Positions 7,341 to 17,120 of a DNA stretch of 64,000 nucleotides are shown here, in pieces. Position numbers and translations under genes: made by a program. The stretch is from assembly GCA_963746955.1 (NCBI GenBank), contig CAVVDR010000027.1:41510-105509 (forward strand), given 5' to 3'. The stretch is from DASQBT01 sp963746955 (lineage in GTDB: Bacteria > Pseudomonadota > Gammaproteobacteria > Burkholderiales > Thiobacillaceae). The notes beneath the pieces were generated by a model. It ran no database searches. It was not told where the DNA came from and worked only from the letters and a program-made list of their open reading frames with translations. Positions within the stretch are counted from its first letter, which is position 1, and every line of letters begins with the position of its first letter.

Positions 7341-8612
7341 ATGGCCCATGTCGTTGTATTGGGTGCCGGCTTAGGCGGCATGCCGATGGCCTACGAAATG
7401 AAAGAGCTCTGCCGGCCGGGGGATACGGTTACGGTTATCAATGACAGCGACCATTTCCAGTTCGTTCCCTCCAATCCCTGGGTAGCGGTCAACTGGCGCA
7501 GCCACGAGCATATCACCTTCCCCATTGGGCCCTGCCTGGACAAGAAAGGCATCAATTTCATCCATGGCCGGGCCAAGCGGGTGCACCCCGCAGAAAACCA
7601 GGTCGAGCTGGAAAACGGCCAGCAGGTCAGCTACGACTTTCTCGTCATCGCCACCGGGCCCAAGCTGGCCTTCGAAGAGGTCGAGGGCATGGGCCCCGAA
7701 CATTTCACCCATTCCGTCTGCCATGTGGATCATGCGGCAAAAGCCGGCGGCGCCTGGGCAAATTTCGTAAATGATCCGGGGCCGGTCGTGGTCGGTGCCG
7801 TGCAAATGGCTTCCTGTTTCGGCCCGGCCTATGAATCCGCCTTCATCATGGATACCGACCTCAAGCGCCGCAGAATCCGCGACAAGGTGCCCATGACCTT
7901 CGTCACCGCCGAGCCCTACATCGGCCACCTGGGCCTGGGTGGCGTGGGCGACTCCAAGGGAATGCTGGAATCCGCAATGCGCGATCGCCACATCAAGTGG
8001 ATCTGCAACGCAAAGGTCAACAAGATCGAGGCAGGCAAGATGTTTGTGACCGAACACGATGACATGGGTAACGTGAAACGCGAGCATGAACTCCCGTTCA
8101 AATATTCCATGATGGTGCCCGCTTTCAAGGGCATCGACGCCGTGTTCGGCATCGATGGGCTGACCAATCCGCGGGGTTTCATCCTGATCGACGAATTCCA
8201 GCGCAATCCCAAATACCAGAACATCTTTTCCGTCGGTGTCTGTGTCGCCATTCCCCCGGTGGAGGCCACCCCGGTACCTACCGGCACCCCCAAGACCGGC
8301 TACATGATCGAGTCCATGGTCACCGCCGCTGCCCACAATATCCGTGCTTCCATGGATGGTCGCGCGCCACAAAAGAAAGCCACGTGGAACGCCATCTGCC
8401 TGGCCGATATGGGCGACACCGGCGCCGCCTTCGTCGCACTGCCGCAAATCCCCCCGCGCAACGTCAACTGGTTCAAAGAAGGTCGATGGGTGCATCTGGC
8501 CAAAGTCGCGTATGAGAAATACTTCATCCGCAAGATGAAGAAAGGCTCGACCCAACCCCTGTACGAGAAATTTGTGCTCGGCGCCCTGGGCATTACCAAG
8601 CTCAAGGACTGA
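7341..8612 (+). CDS. sqr: Sulfide:quinone oxidoreductase, type I
   Basis: The 423-residue flavoprotein aligns along its whole length, from memory, with the Acidithiobacillus ferrooxidans enzyme, which oxidises sulfide to polysulfide at the membrane and reduces quinone. It has the FAD-binding VLGAGLGG start, FQFVPSNPWVAV, ATGPKLAFE, and EPYIGHLGLGGVGDSKG. All three redox cysteines are in place at about residues 127 (SVCHVDH), 159 (ASCFGPAYE) and 353 (NAICLADMG). The C-terminal amphipathic segment EKYFIRKMK would anchor it to the membrane. AGGAG lies 10 bases before the ATG. It is a single gene facing against the flanking hemA-prfA-prmC group, which suggests later insertion. Confidence 0.93.
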   Translation: MAHVVVLGAGLGGMPMAYEMKELCRPGDTVTVINDSDHFQFVPSNPWVAVNWRSHEHITFPIGPCLDKKGINFIHGRAKRVHPAENQVELENGQQVSYDFLVIATGPKLAFEEVEGMGPEHFTHSVCHVDHAAKAGGAWANFVNDPGPVVVGAVQMASCFGPAYESAFIMDTDLKRRRIRDKVPMTFVTAEPYIGHLGLGGVGDSKGMLESAMRDRHIKWICNAKVNKIEAGKMFVTEHDDMGNVKREHELPFKYSMMVPAFKGIDAVFGIDGLTNPRGFILIDEFQRNPKYQNIFSVGVCVAIPPVEATPVPTGTPKTGYMIESMVTAAAHNIRASMDGRAPQKKATWNAICLADMGDTGAAFVALPQIPPRNVNWFKEGRWVHLAKVAYEKYFIRKMKKGSTQPLYEKFVLGALGITKLKD

Positions 8613-8655
8613 GATTGTCGGGGCTGCCGTAAGCCTGGGTTGTGCCCCGGCTTCT

Positions 8656-9738
8656 CTATTCCATCTCCCCCAAAACCGCCAGTTGCTCGGCTTGGTGTTC
8701 CGCAGCCAGGGCGTCCAGCAGTTCAGTAAGATCGCCATCCATGATGAAGTCGATCTTGTACAGGGTCAGGTTGATGCGGTGGTCGGTGATTCGCCCTTGG
8801 GGAAAGTTATAGGTGCGAATGCGTTCGGAACGATCACCGCTGCCGATCAGGGACTTACGCGTGCTGGCAATCCTGGTCTGTTGCTCGCGCATCTGCGCGT
8901 CCTTGATGCGCGCCGCCAGAACGGCCATGGCTTGCGCCTTGTTGCGATGCTGCGAGCGGTCATCCTGGCACTCCACCACTATCCCTGTCGGCAAATGGGT
9001 GATGCGCACCGCGGAGTCGGTCTTGTTGATATGCTGGCCGCCCGCGCCGCTGGCGCGGAACGTGTCAATGCGGATGTCAGCCGGATTGATCTCGACGTCA
9101 CCGATTTCATCGGCCTCCGGCAATACCGCCACGGTGCAGGCCGAGGTGTGGATGCGGCCCTGGGTTTCGGTGGCAGGCACGCGCTGCACGCGATGACCGC
9201 CGGACTCGAACTTTAGCCGCGAGTAGGCGCCCAATCCCACCACCCGGGCAATGATTTCCTTGTAGCCGCCCAGTTCGGATTCATTGGCCGACACCACTTC
9301 CACCTTCCAGCCTTGACGCTCGGCGTAACGCGAATACATGCGGAACAAGTCACCGGCAAACAGACCGGATTCATCCCCTCCAGTACCGGCGCGAATTTCC
9401 AGGAAGACGTTGCGCTCGTCGTTGGGATCGTGCGGAATAAGCGCAGTCTGCAACTGAGCCTCCAGGGCCTCCAGGGCTTCCTTGGAGCCTTCGATTTCGG
9501 CTTCTGCCAGTTCCCGCATGTCCGGGTCGGCCAACATGGTCTGGGCCGAAGCGACGTCATTCTCCACCTGGCAATACTTGCGGTACAAGGCCACCACGGG
9601 CGTGATCTCCGCGTGTTCCCGGCCCAGCTTTCGGTAATTCTCCAGATCGGCAACCACATCCTCGCTCGACAGTTCACGGTCAAGCTCCTCCAGCCGCTGC
9701 GACAACTGGCTCAACTTGCGGGCAAGCGAGGCCTTCAT
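8656..9738 (-). CDS. prfA: Peptide chain release factor 1
   Basis: RF1 recognises UAA and UAG and triggers peptide release. The 360-residue protein has the codon-recognition PAT tripeptide (RVPATETQG) and the universal GGQ loop (GAGGQHINKTDSAVR). Its ATG overlaps the hemA stop by 4 bases (ATGA), so the two genes are translationally coupled. Its modifying enzyme PrmC is encoded downstream on the same strand. Confidence 0.97.
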   Translation of the reverse strand: MKASLARKLSQLSQRLEELDRELSSEDVVADLENYRKLGREHAEITPVVALYRKYCQVENDVASAQTMLADPDMRELAEAEIEGSKEALEALEAQLQTALIPHDPNDERNVFLEIRAGTGGDESGLFAGDLFRMYSRYAERQGWKVEVVSANESELGGYKEIIARVVGLGAYSRLKFESGGHRVQRVPATETQGRIHTSACTVAVLPEADEIGDVEINPADIRIDTFRASGAGGQHINKTDSAVRITHLPTGIVVECQDDRSQHRNKAQAMAVLAARIKDAQMREQQTRIASTRKSLIGSGDRSERIRTYNFPQGRITDHRINLTLYKIDFIMDGDLTELLDALAAEHQAEQLAVLGEME

Positions 9739-10985
9739 TCAGGCTTGATGTCGTAGAGCTTGTGCAGCAGCGCGGCCAACTGGCTGCGTTCCTCGTCCGT
9801 GGCGTGATGGATGGCGGCGGTGGGGGAGTGAAGCAGCTTGTTGATCAGCGACAGCGACATGGCCTCCATCACTTCCTGTGGGTCGTCACCGCGCGCCAGC
9901 ATCTTGTTGGCCTTTTCCAGCTCGTGACGCCGATAACGCTCAGCATGATCACGCAATCCCCGGATGGTGGGGACCATGCCCCGGGTTTCCATCCAGTGCA
10001 TGAAATTGCTGACATTCGTTTCGATGATGGCCTCGGCCTGGGCGACCTGGGCCTGACGGGCGTCCTGACCTTCCCTCACCACCTCTCCCAAGTTGTCCAC
10101 GCTGTAGAGAAAGACGTCATCCAGTTCGCCCACTTCAGTTTCCACGTCGCGCGGCACGGCCAGATCCACCATGAAGAAAGGCCGATGCTTGCGCGCCTTC
10201 AAGGCCCGCTCCACCATGCCCTTGCCCAGAATGGGCAACGGGCTGGCGGTGGAAGTGACGATGATGTCGTAATGGGGCAGATGTTCCGGCAGATCGGCCA
10301 GCTCAATCACCCCCGCGTTGAACCGTTCCGCGAGCGGACGGGCCCGTTCCGTCGTACGATTGGCCACCAGGATGCGCTGGGGATGCTGGGCGGCGAAATG
10401 GGTCATGCACAGTTCGATCATTTCTCCCGCGCCGATGAACAGCACGTTCTGTTGCCGAATGCTGGGGAAGATCCGCTCTGCCAGGCGCACCGCGGCGGCG
10501 GCCATGGACACGGAATTGGCGCCGATTTCAGTGGCAGTGCGGACTTCCTTGGCAACCGAGAAGGTGCGCTGGAACAGTTTGTTCAACAGCAGGCCCAGGG
10601 TCCCCGCATCTTGGGCAGTCTTGGCGGCCTGCTTCATCTGGCCCAGGATCTGCGCCTCGCCCAAGACCATGGAATCCAACCCCGAAGCCACCCGGAAAGC
10701 ATGCTTGACCGCCTCACCCTGTGGCAGGCGATAAAGATAAGGCTCCACATTCTCGCGTCTGAGCTGGTGAAAATGGGTCAGCCAACTGACGGGCGCGTCG
10801 GGATCCGGCGTGTGGCAATAAATTTCGGTCCGGTTGCAGGTGGACAGAATCGCCGCTTCCTTGATCTGTGGTTGTCTGTTCAGGTCATGCAAGGCTTCGG
10901 CCATATGCTCGGCGCCAAAAGCCACTCGCTCCCGGATCGAGACCGGAGCCGTGTGGTGATTCACGCCAAACGCAAAGAGCTGCAT
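9735..10985 (-). CDS. hemA: Glutamyl-tRNA reductase
   Basis: HemA reduces glutamyl-tRNA(Glu) to glutamate-1-semialdehyde, the first committed step of C5-pathway haem synthesis. The 416-residue protein shows GVNHHTAPVSIRE, the catalytic Cys in LSTCNRTEIY, GEAQILGQMKQA, and the NADPH-binding GAGEMIELC. The start at 10985 (MQLFAFGVNHH) matches the family; an upstream ATG adds ten unlikely residues. A GGAG lies about 12 bases before it. It heads the hemA-prfA unit. Confidence 0.97.
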   Translation of the reverse strand: MQLFAFGVNHHTAPVSIRERVAFGAEHMAEALHDLNRQPQIKEAAILSTCNRTEIYCHTPDPDAPVSWLTHFHQLRRENVEPYLYRLPQGEAVKHAFRVASGLDSMVLGEAQILGQMKQAAKTAQDAGTLGLLLNKLFQRTFSVAKEVRTATEIGANSVSMAAAAVRLAERIFPSIRQQNVLFIGAGEMIELCMTHFAAQHPQRILVANRTTERARPLAERFNAGVIELADLPEHLPHYDIIVTSTASPLPILGKGMVERALKARKHRPFFMVDLAVPRDVETEVGELDDVFLYSVDNLGEVVREGQDARQAQVAQAEAIIETNVSNFMHWMETRGMVPTIRGLRDHAERYRRHELEKANKMLARGDDPQEVMEAMSLSLINKLLHSPTAAIHHATDEERSQLAALLHKLYDIKPE

Positions 10986-11026
10986 AATCTTCAGAGACTC
11001 CAAATCAGGGCCCAATTTTAACCCAG

Positions 11027-14000
11027 CTATTTGGTGAGGGATGGGCCGGCCGGGGCAACCGAGCGCGGGGGCGGGGAAGCCTGCAAGGGCAAGACCGGAT
11101 CGGGACCCTGAGGCAAACTCCCTGGCCCGCTTTCAGGCGGCAGCTTGGGCTCGGCTTCCCGGACCGTGCCTTCTCTGGCTTCCGGTGCCTTCCTGGGCAA
11201 CGATTTGGAGGGCAAGGCCTGAACCGCCGGCACTTTCCCTGGCCCTGCTGCACCGGGCTCCTGCTTGGGAAGCGCTGCCCGCACTTCCACTCTAGGCGCA
11301 GACGGCCCCGCGAACAACAGGGGCTGGAGTTGCGGCAAGAGCTTGCGCAGGATCTGCGCCGTCATGGCGCTGGTAAACTCGTAATTGGCCGCCTCCGGTC
11401 CCGGCACCAGAGCCGTCAGAGTGCCGAAGTATCGATCTCCCAGATAAAACACAAAGGTCGCCGTCCGGTTGACGACGCGCGATTCCAGAAGCTCACCATG
11501 CGGACCGTAGTGTTCAAACCGGTGGTCGCCGGTCCCGGTCTTTCCGCCCATGGCAATAGGCTGGCCAGCGCCATCCTTTAGGGCGCCGGCCAGCCTTACT
11601 GCCGTACCGCCCTCCACCACGCCGCGCAAAGCCGTTCTTATCACCCGGGCCACTTCGACAGGGAACATTTTCTCGCCCTGCGGTAACTGGCGGGCGAATT
11701 CGGTGGCATAGGGCGTACCTGCCGCAAACGACAGGCGGGTCAGGCTGACCATCGGCAGCCGCACCCCATCATTCACAATGATGCTCATCAATTCCGCGAG
11801 GGCAGCAGGGCGGTCGCCCGAGCTGCCGATCGCGGTAGCATACGAGGGTGTCAAATTGTCAAATGGGTAGCCCAGCCGCCTCCAGTCCTTCAGCAAGGTC
11901 TCGAAAGCCTCCACCTCCATCAGACTTTGAATACGAATATCCTGGGCATTCTTTCTACTGGTCCTGAACAGCCAGTCATATACCTCCACCCGCTCATTGG
12001 CACTGCTTGCGACCACATCGTCGAACGAGGCCTTGGGATGGCTGTGCAGGTATTTCACCAGCCACAGTTCCAAAGGGTGAATCTGGGTCACGTAGCCACG
12101 ATCCGCCAAACTGAGCCCGGCCGTGTCCATGGAATAGAACAAGGCCTCCAGGCTGGATTGCCGGAGTGCAATTGCCTGTGACACATGGGCCTGCAGCGCG
12201 CTGACAAACGCGGCTACGCCTGATTGCGGTTCAAGATAACGAAATATCGCGCTGAAGCGCCGGGAGCTCTTGCCTGCCCGCTGGTAGAGCTCTTCAGTCA
12301 TGTCGGCGGCGGATTGGCGCCGGTGCCGCTCATAGAAACGACGCAGAAATACCTTCCCCTCCTGATCGACGAAGCGCAGCAGATAAGTTCGGCGCGCCGG
12401 ATTATTTGCGTCACCCAGAACTTTGGCGACCGTCCCCGGACTGTGTTCCATGTAGTGGCGCGCCACATCGCGCATCAGGCGAATGAACACCAGGTTGACC
12501 GACCTTTGCGTCGCCTGCCAAAGGTCCAGGACCTGCTTGTCGTCGTCCGGGTCGAAGTTCTTGAAGGTGTGTACGCCGCCGCCGGTATAGAACGGCTCCG
12601 GTGCGGCCGAATAGCGCCGCGCCATGGCCGCATCGAGCATTGCGGCCAGGCTTCTGTCCTGAGCACTGAGCAGGTATTCAGTCGCCCATAGTGCCAGCGC
12701 ATCCCGCCGTGACTGGGCTTGGACGCGCAGTTGTTGAGGCGTCATGGCGCTGAAGTCCTGGTGCAGTTGCGTAATTATTTCCAGATAACTGACCAGGGTG
12801 CGCAGTTTTGCGGTGGAGCCCAGATCAAGCTTGGTTTGTTGATTAATGTCGAAGGGCTGATTGAGGTTGTCAGCCTGGACTCTGAGGAGATTTCCCTGCG
12901 GGGCTTTTTCGTACAGGTTGAAACTGTAAATGATCTTCTTGAGGTCATTGTCCGGCTTGAGCAAGCGCTTTCCGAACAGGCCAGCCTCGGCCGCCTTGGC
13001 CGGGTCTGCCAATCCGATCAGGTAATCGCTGACAATTTTTTGCGCCCGCCCGTTCAGGGTACTCTGCGCGGTCAGGTCCAGCCGGTCCAGGTCATACAAG
13101 CGATCGAGCTCCAACAAACCGGCCAACCTCGTGCGCAGAGCACTCTGTGCCTTTTGCGTGGCGAATGGGGACGGGGGTGAATCCCTGCGCTCCGTCCAGG
13201 GTCGCAGCGTAACCTTCTTCGCCTTGTCCCGCAGGGCACTGGAAATCACCCCCGCATCGGCCAGCAAGTCCAGATGCACATTGGTATAGCTGTCCAGCAG
13301 AGTGCGGTTCCTGACCAGATAGTAGGAAGGCTTGCGCTCCGCCACCAGCAGGGATAGCGCGTGCTTCAGTGCAATCGCGGTGCCACGGTCCGGCGTCTTG
13401 TCCGCCCGCTTCAGGTCACGGTTGACGAGATCAAAGTCGAGCCCATACCACGCCCACAACCCGTCGCCCAGGCCGTTCACTTCGCCGAATTTCGGCGCCG
13501 CGGCGAGCGGTACGGTATTCAAATAGTCCCGCACAATGCGCTTGCGCGTGGGCAGGGTGTTTATCCCGTCGAGGTAGGCCCGCAGGCTGGCTGATCCCAT
13601 TTGTCTGAGCTTGTCCAGCATGCCCAGGGTCACCCCATCAGGCGAATGGCGATATTTTTCGATTTGGGTTGGCAGGGTGCTTCCGCCCGGCACGCTATGT
13701 GCCCGATTCACCAGGCTATAGACCTTTTCCAGAAGCGCCTCCCCCAGTCGATTCCATTCCACCGCCGGGTTCTTGCTGGGAAAACGCTCGCTCAGCAGTT
13801 CCCGGTTTTCAATAAACAGCAGGCTGTTGGCCAGCACCGGCGGCACGTCTTCAAAGCGGGCATAGACCCGTTGCGGATAACGCGACTGAAACAGGGGCGC
13901 GCCGTCGCTATCGAGCAGGGTCAGACCACCCTGATTCTTTTCCCGGTAAGGCGGGTTCAACCCCAGATCCTGGACCCTGACCATCTGGATGCTGACCTTG

Positions 14001-14281
14001 GCCTGTTTTTCGATCAGCCAGCCCTGACGCTCGAGCCGCTCGGCGTAGCTGGGAATCTGGCTGTATCCCATACGCAGATCATAGGGGCCCGCCCTGGGAA
14101 AACGGATCCGGTCCGAGCTTCCGGTCTGCAGGACATAGGTCATCTTCCTGGCGATGCTGGAGAAATACTTGGCCTGAATATCCGATGACAGCAATTCCCA
14201 CACCAGAATGCCCACCCCTGCGAAAACAATCAGCAGCAGCACCCCCAGGGAAACAAGCAGACGACGCGGGTAGCGGTGCAT
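11027..14281 (-). CDS. Large class A penicillin-binding-protein-like transglycosylase/transpeptidase
   Basis: The 1084-residue protein has one N-terminal membrane segment (residues about 9-30), a glycosyltransferase-51-like domain (FIENRELLSE, PGGSTLPTQIEKY) and a transpeptidase-like domain with SxxK (GSTAKLRTL, Ser at about 489) and KTGT (about 914). The spacing between SxxK and KTG is over 400 residues, far more than in PBP1a/1b, so a large insertion separates the motifs. The GT51 motifs are altered (ENREL for the usual EDRRF; GGSTLPTQ for GGSTITQQ). The C-terminal 90 residues are Pro-rich. It probably works in peptidoglycan synthesis in the periplasm. It follows hemF by 12 bases, so it is the last gene of the purH-purD-tsaC-hemF run. 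Confidence 0.85.
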   Translation of the reverse strand: MHRYPRRLLVSLGVLLLIVFAGVGILVWELLSSDIQAKYFSSIARKMTYVLQTGSSDRIRFPRAGPYDLRMGYSQIPSYAERLERQGWLIEKQAKVSIQMVRVQDLGLNPPYREKNQGGLTLLDSDGAPLFQSRYPQRVYARFEDVPPVLANSLLFIENRELLSERFPSKNPAVEWNRLGEALLEKVYSLVNRAHSVPGGSTLPTQIEKYRHSPDGVTLGMLDKLRQMGSASLRAYLDGINTLPTRKRIVRDYLNTVPLAAAPKFGEVNGLGDGLWAWYGLDFDLVNRDLKRADKTPDRGTAIALKHALSLLVAERKPSYYLVRNRTLLDSYTNVHLDLLADAGVISSALRDKAKKVTLRPWTERRDSPPSPFATQKAQSALRTRLAGLLELDRLYDLDRLDLTAQSTLNGRAQKIVSDYLIGLADPAKAAEAGLFGKRLLKPDNDLKKIIYSFNLYEKAPQGNLLRVQADNLNQPFDINQQTKLDLGSTAKLRTLVSYLEIITQLHQDFSAMTPQQLRVQAQSRRDALALWATEYLLSAQDRSLAAMLDAAMARRYSAAPEPFYTGGGVHTFKNFDPDDDKQVLDLWQATQRSVNLVFIRLMRDVARHYMEHSPGTVAKVLGDANNPARRTYLLRFVDQEGKVFLRRFYERHRRQSAADMTEELYQRAGKSSRRFSAIFRYLEPQSGVAAFVSALQAHVSQAIALRQSSLEALFYSMDTAGLSLADRGYVTQIHPLELWLVKYLHSHPKASFDDVVASSANERVEVYDWLFRTSRKNAQDIRIQSLMEVEAFETLLKDWRRLGYPFDNLTPSYATAIGSSGDRPAALAELMSIIVNDGVRLPMVSLTRLSFAAGTPYATEFARQLPQGEKMFPVEVARVIRTALRGVVEGGTAVRLAGALKDGAGQPIAMGGKTGTGDHRFEHYGPHGELLESRVVNRTATFVFYLGDRYFGTLTALVPGPEAANYEFTSAMTAQILRKLLPQLQPLLFAGPSAPRVEVRAALPKQEPGAAGPGKVPAVQALPSKSLPRKAPEAREGTVREAEPKLPPESGPGSLPQGPDPVLPLQASPPPRSVAPAGPSLTK

Positions 14282-14293
14282 GGAAAAGAAGGG

Positions 14294-15196
14294 TTACACC
14301 CAGTCCTTGCGCAGCAGGAAATCCGTATACAGCCGCGCTTCCGGCGTACCCGGCTGGGGTTTCCAGTCGTAGCGCCATTTGACGATGGGCGGCAGTGACA
14401 TGAGGATGGATTCGGTGCGGCCGCCCGACTGCAAACCGAACAGCGTTCCGCGATCGAAAACCAGATTGAACTCCACATAACGGCCGCGGCGATAGGCCTG
14501 GAAATCGCGTTCCCGCTCGCCATAGGCGTGGTCCTTGCGGCGCAGCAGAATAGGCTCGTACGCCGGGAGAAAATGGTCGCCCACCGACTTCATCACGGCA
14601 AATGCGCGGTCAAATCCGCCTTCGGAAAAATCGTCGAAAAACAGGCCGCCCACGCCGCGCGGCTCGTTGCGATGTTTGAGAAAGAAATATTCATCACACC
14701 ACTTCTTGAAGCGCGCATGCAGGCCGTCGCCATGCGGCGCCAGCGCCTGCCTGCACGTGGCGTGGAAATGCACCGCATCGTCCTCGAAGCCGTAATAGGG
14801 CGTCAGATCCATGCCGCCGCCAAACCACCACACCGGCTGTTCGCCCGCCTTTTCAGCGACGAACAGGCGAACATTCATGTGCACCGTGGGCGCAAAGGGA
14901 TTGCGCGGATGCAAGACCAGTGACAGGCCCATGGCCTCCCAGGCCCGACCGGCCAACTCCGGCCTCTGCGCGGTAGCCGACGGCGGCAGTTGGCTGCCCA
15001 GCACATGGGAGAAATTCACTCCGCCCCGCTCCAGCACACGGCCTTCCTCGATCAGGCGGGAGATGCCGCCGCCGCCCTCCGGACGATCCCACTGGTCGGT
15101 TCTGAACGGCATACCATCGATGTCTTGCAGACGGCTAACGATGCGATCCTGCAGATCCAGCAGGTAGTGCTTCACTGCGGTTTTTGCAAACGGCAT
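14294..15196 (-). CDS. hemF: Oxygen-dependent coproporphyrinogen III oxidase
   Basis: HemF converts coproporphyrinogen III to protoporphyrinogen IX using oxygen. The 300-residue protein contains GGGISRLIEEGRVLERGGVN, VHMNVR, WWFGGGMDLTPYYGF, EPRGVGGLFFDD and RGRYVEFNLVFDRGT, all hallmarks of the family. Its ATG overlaps the tsaC stop (TAATG). Its presence says the organism can make haem aerobically. Confidence 0.97.
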   Translation of the reverse strand: MPFAKTAVKHYLLDLQDRIVSRLQDIDGMPFRTDQWDRPEGGGGISRLIEEGRVLERGGVNFSHVLGSQLPPSATAQRPELAGRAWEAMGLSLVLHPRNPFAPTVHMNVRLFVAEKAGEQPVWWFGGGMDLTPYYGFEDDAVHFHATCRQALAPHGDGLHARFKKWCDEYFFLKHRNEPRGVGGLFFDDFSEGGFDRAFAVMKSVGDHFLPAYEPILLRRKDHAYGERERDFQAYRRGRYVEFNLVFDRGTLFGLQSGGRTESILMSLPPIVKWRYDWKPQPGTPEARLYTDFLLRKDWV

Positions 15197-15735
15197 TAGG
15201 GCCTCAATATTTTTCCGGACAGCAAATCAATCAGGGTGGAGGGGCGCTTGCGCGTGCCAATTCGTCCCGCCAGCACCCAAACGCGAGCGCCGAACATTTT
15301 GCGGCATTCCCGGGCAGTTTTCGCAGGATGGCCGCCACTTTTATTTGCGCTGGTGGAAACTAGCGCCGATTCCAAGTCCCGGCAAAGCTTCGCCGCCGGA
15401 GGATGTGCCGTTACCCGCACCGCCAGGCCCGGATTGCCTCCACGCAGCCAGGCCGCCCGGCGCCGGGCAGGGAGAATCCAGCTGACCGGGCCAGGCCAAG
15501 TGGCCATTACCCGCGACATATCGGCTTCGCCCAGGGGCAGAACAAACGGGCGAAAACGCTCGAACCGGTCTGCAATCAGAATCAGCCCCCTGGATGCCGG
15601 CCGGCGCTTGAGACGCGCGAGGTGTCGAACTGCCCGGGGATTGAGGGGATCACAGCCCAGTCCGTAACAGGATTCGGTCGGGTAGGCAATCAGTCCGCCC
15701 CGTCTGAAATGGGCGCACAGCGCCTCGCGATTCAC
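15196..15735 (-). CDS. tsaC: Threonylcarbamoyl-AMP synthase (TsaC/Sua5/YciO family)
   Basis: TsaC makes threonylcarbamoyl-AMP from threonine, bicarbonate and ATP for the t6A modification of ANN-decoding tRNAs. The 179-residue length is that of the short TsaC form without a Sua5 domain. Visible motifs are GGLIAYPTESCYGLGCDP, LKRRPASRGLILI, and VSTSANKSGG. The ATG overlaps the purD stop as ATGA. Confidence 0.93.
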   Translation of the reverse strand: MNREALCAHFRRGGLIAYPTESCYGLGCDPLNPRAVRHLARLKRRPASRGLILIADRFERFRPFVLPLGEADMSRVMATWPGPVSWILPARRRAAWLRGGNPGLAVRVTAHPPAAKLCRDLESALVSTSANKSGGHPAKTARECRKMFGARVWVLAGRIGTRKRPSTLIDLLSGKILRP

Positions 15736-17006
15736 TTCTTGCGTTCAAGCGCCCGCCAGCCAATATCCTTGCGGTACTGCATGCCAGAATATCGAATGCC
15801 GGTCACCACATCATAGGCCCGCTTCTGCGCAATCTTGACGTTGTCGCCCAGGGCCGTTACCGCCAACACCCGACCGCCGCTGGTTACAAGCTGGCCATCA
15901 TGCAGGGCAGTGCCAGCGTGAAAGACCTTGCAGTCCTCCAGCTCGTCCGGCAGCCCTTCGATCGCATCTCCCTTGCGCGGATTTTCCGGGTAGTCTTGTG
16001 CCGCCAGCACCACGGCCAGGGCGGTGCGCCGATCCCACTCGGCCTCGATGAGGTCCAGCTTCCCATCGACCGCGTGCTCAATCAAACTTGCCAGATCTGA
16101 CTTGAGTCGCAACAGGATGGGTTGGGCTTCCGGATCGCCCATGCGGCAATTGAATTCCAGCACCTTGGGAATGCCCGACTCGCTGATCATCACGCCGGCA
16201 TATAGAAATCCGGTGTACGGCTGGCCATCCCGGGCCATGCCAGCTACTGTCGGCATGATCACTTCGCGCATGATGCGCGCATGCAATTCCGGCGTTACCA
16301 CTGGTGCCGGGGAATAAGCTCCCATCCCGCCCGTGTTGGGGCCCAGATCCCCATCGAGAAGCCGCTTGTGGTCCTGGCTGGAAGCAAGGGGAAGGACGTG
16401 CTTGCCATCCACCATCACGATGAAGCTGGCTTCCTCACCGCCCAGGAATTCTTCGATGACCACGCGGGCGCCCGCCTGGCCCAGCTTGTTGTCGGCCAGC
16501 ATCATGTTCACCGAGGCGTGGGCTTCATCCAGAGTCTCGGCCACCACCACGCCTTTGCCGGCAGCCAGGCCATCTGCCTTGATGACGATGGGAGCGCGCT
16601 GTTCATCCAAATAAACATGGGCCGCGGCGACATCGGTAAAGCTTCGGTATTCTGCCGTGGGGATGCGGTGACGAATCATGAACTGCTTGGCAAAGTCCTT
16701 GGAGCCTTCCAATTGGGCGGCGGCCCGGGTGGGACCGAAAATTCTCAGCTTCTCCGCGTGAAAGGCATCCACCACGCCCTCCGACAGGGGGGCCTCCGGT
16801 CCCACTACGGTCAGCCCGATCCTTTCCCGTTTGGCAAATTCCACCAAGGAGGGTATCGCGGTCTGGGGCAGGTTTATCATCCCCGGTTCCCGGGCCGTGC
16901 CGCCATTGCCTGGCATCACGTACACGCACTGCACTTTGGGAGACTGGGCCAGCTTCCATGCCAAGGCATGTTCGCGTCCGCCGGAACCGATTACCAGTAC
17001 CTTCAT
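15732..17006 (-). CDS. purD: Phosphoribosylamine-glycine ligase
   Basis: PurD joins glycine to phosphoribosylamine in purine synthesis. The 424-residue ATP-grasp protein has the start VIGSGGREHALAWKLAQSP, GSKDFAKQFM, KADGLAAGKGVVVA, DHKRLLDGDLGPNTGGMGAYSPAP and the metal-binding EFNCRMGDPE. It follows purH with a 114-base gap and is coupled to tsaC by a 4-base overlap. Confidence 0.97.
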   Translation of the reverse strand: MKVLVIGSGGREHALAWKLAQSPKVQCVYVMPGNGGTAREPGMINLPQTAIPSLVEFAKRERIGLTVVGPEAPLSEGVVDAFHAEKLRIFGPTRAAAQLEGSKDFAKQFMIRHRIPTAEYRSFTDVAAAHVYLDEQRAPIVIKADGLAAGKGVVVAETLDEAHASVNMMLADNKLGQAGARVVIEEFLGGEEASFIVMVDGKHVLPLASSQDHKRLLDGDLGPNTGGMGAYSPAPVVTPELHARIMREVIMPTVAGMARDGQPYTGFLYAGVMISESGIPKVLEFNCRMGDPEAQPILLRLKSDLASLIEHAVDGKLDLIEAEWDRRTALAVVLAAQDYPENPRKGDAIEGLPDELEDCKVFHAGTALHDGQLVTSGGRVLAVTALGDNVKIAQKRAYDVVTGIRYSGMQYRKDIGWRALERKK

Positions 17007-17120
17007 TGGGTGTCAGGAGTCAGCGAGGGGTATGGCGTGAGACACAAGAAGCAAGGAAGCCGAGTATGACCGACGATGGATTCTACTCCCCGCTCCCCAC
17101 TCATTTCTCCCCACCATCCA

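Noticed and set aside
8619..8649. Hairpin CGGGGC...GCCCCG between the convergent sqr and prfA genes as a terminator
   Set aside because: The loop is about 19 bases long and no T-run follows; too weak to call.
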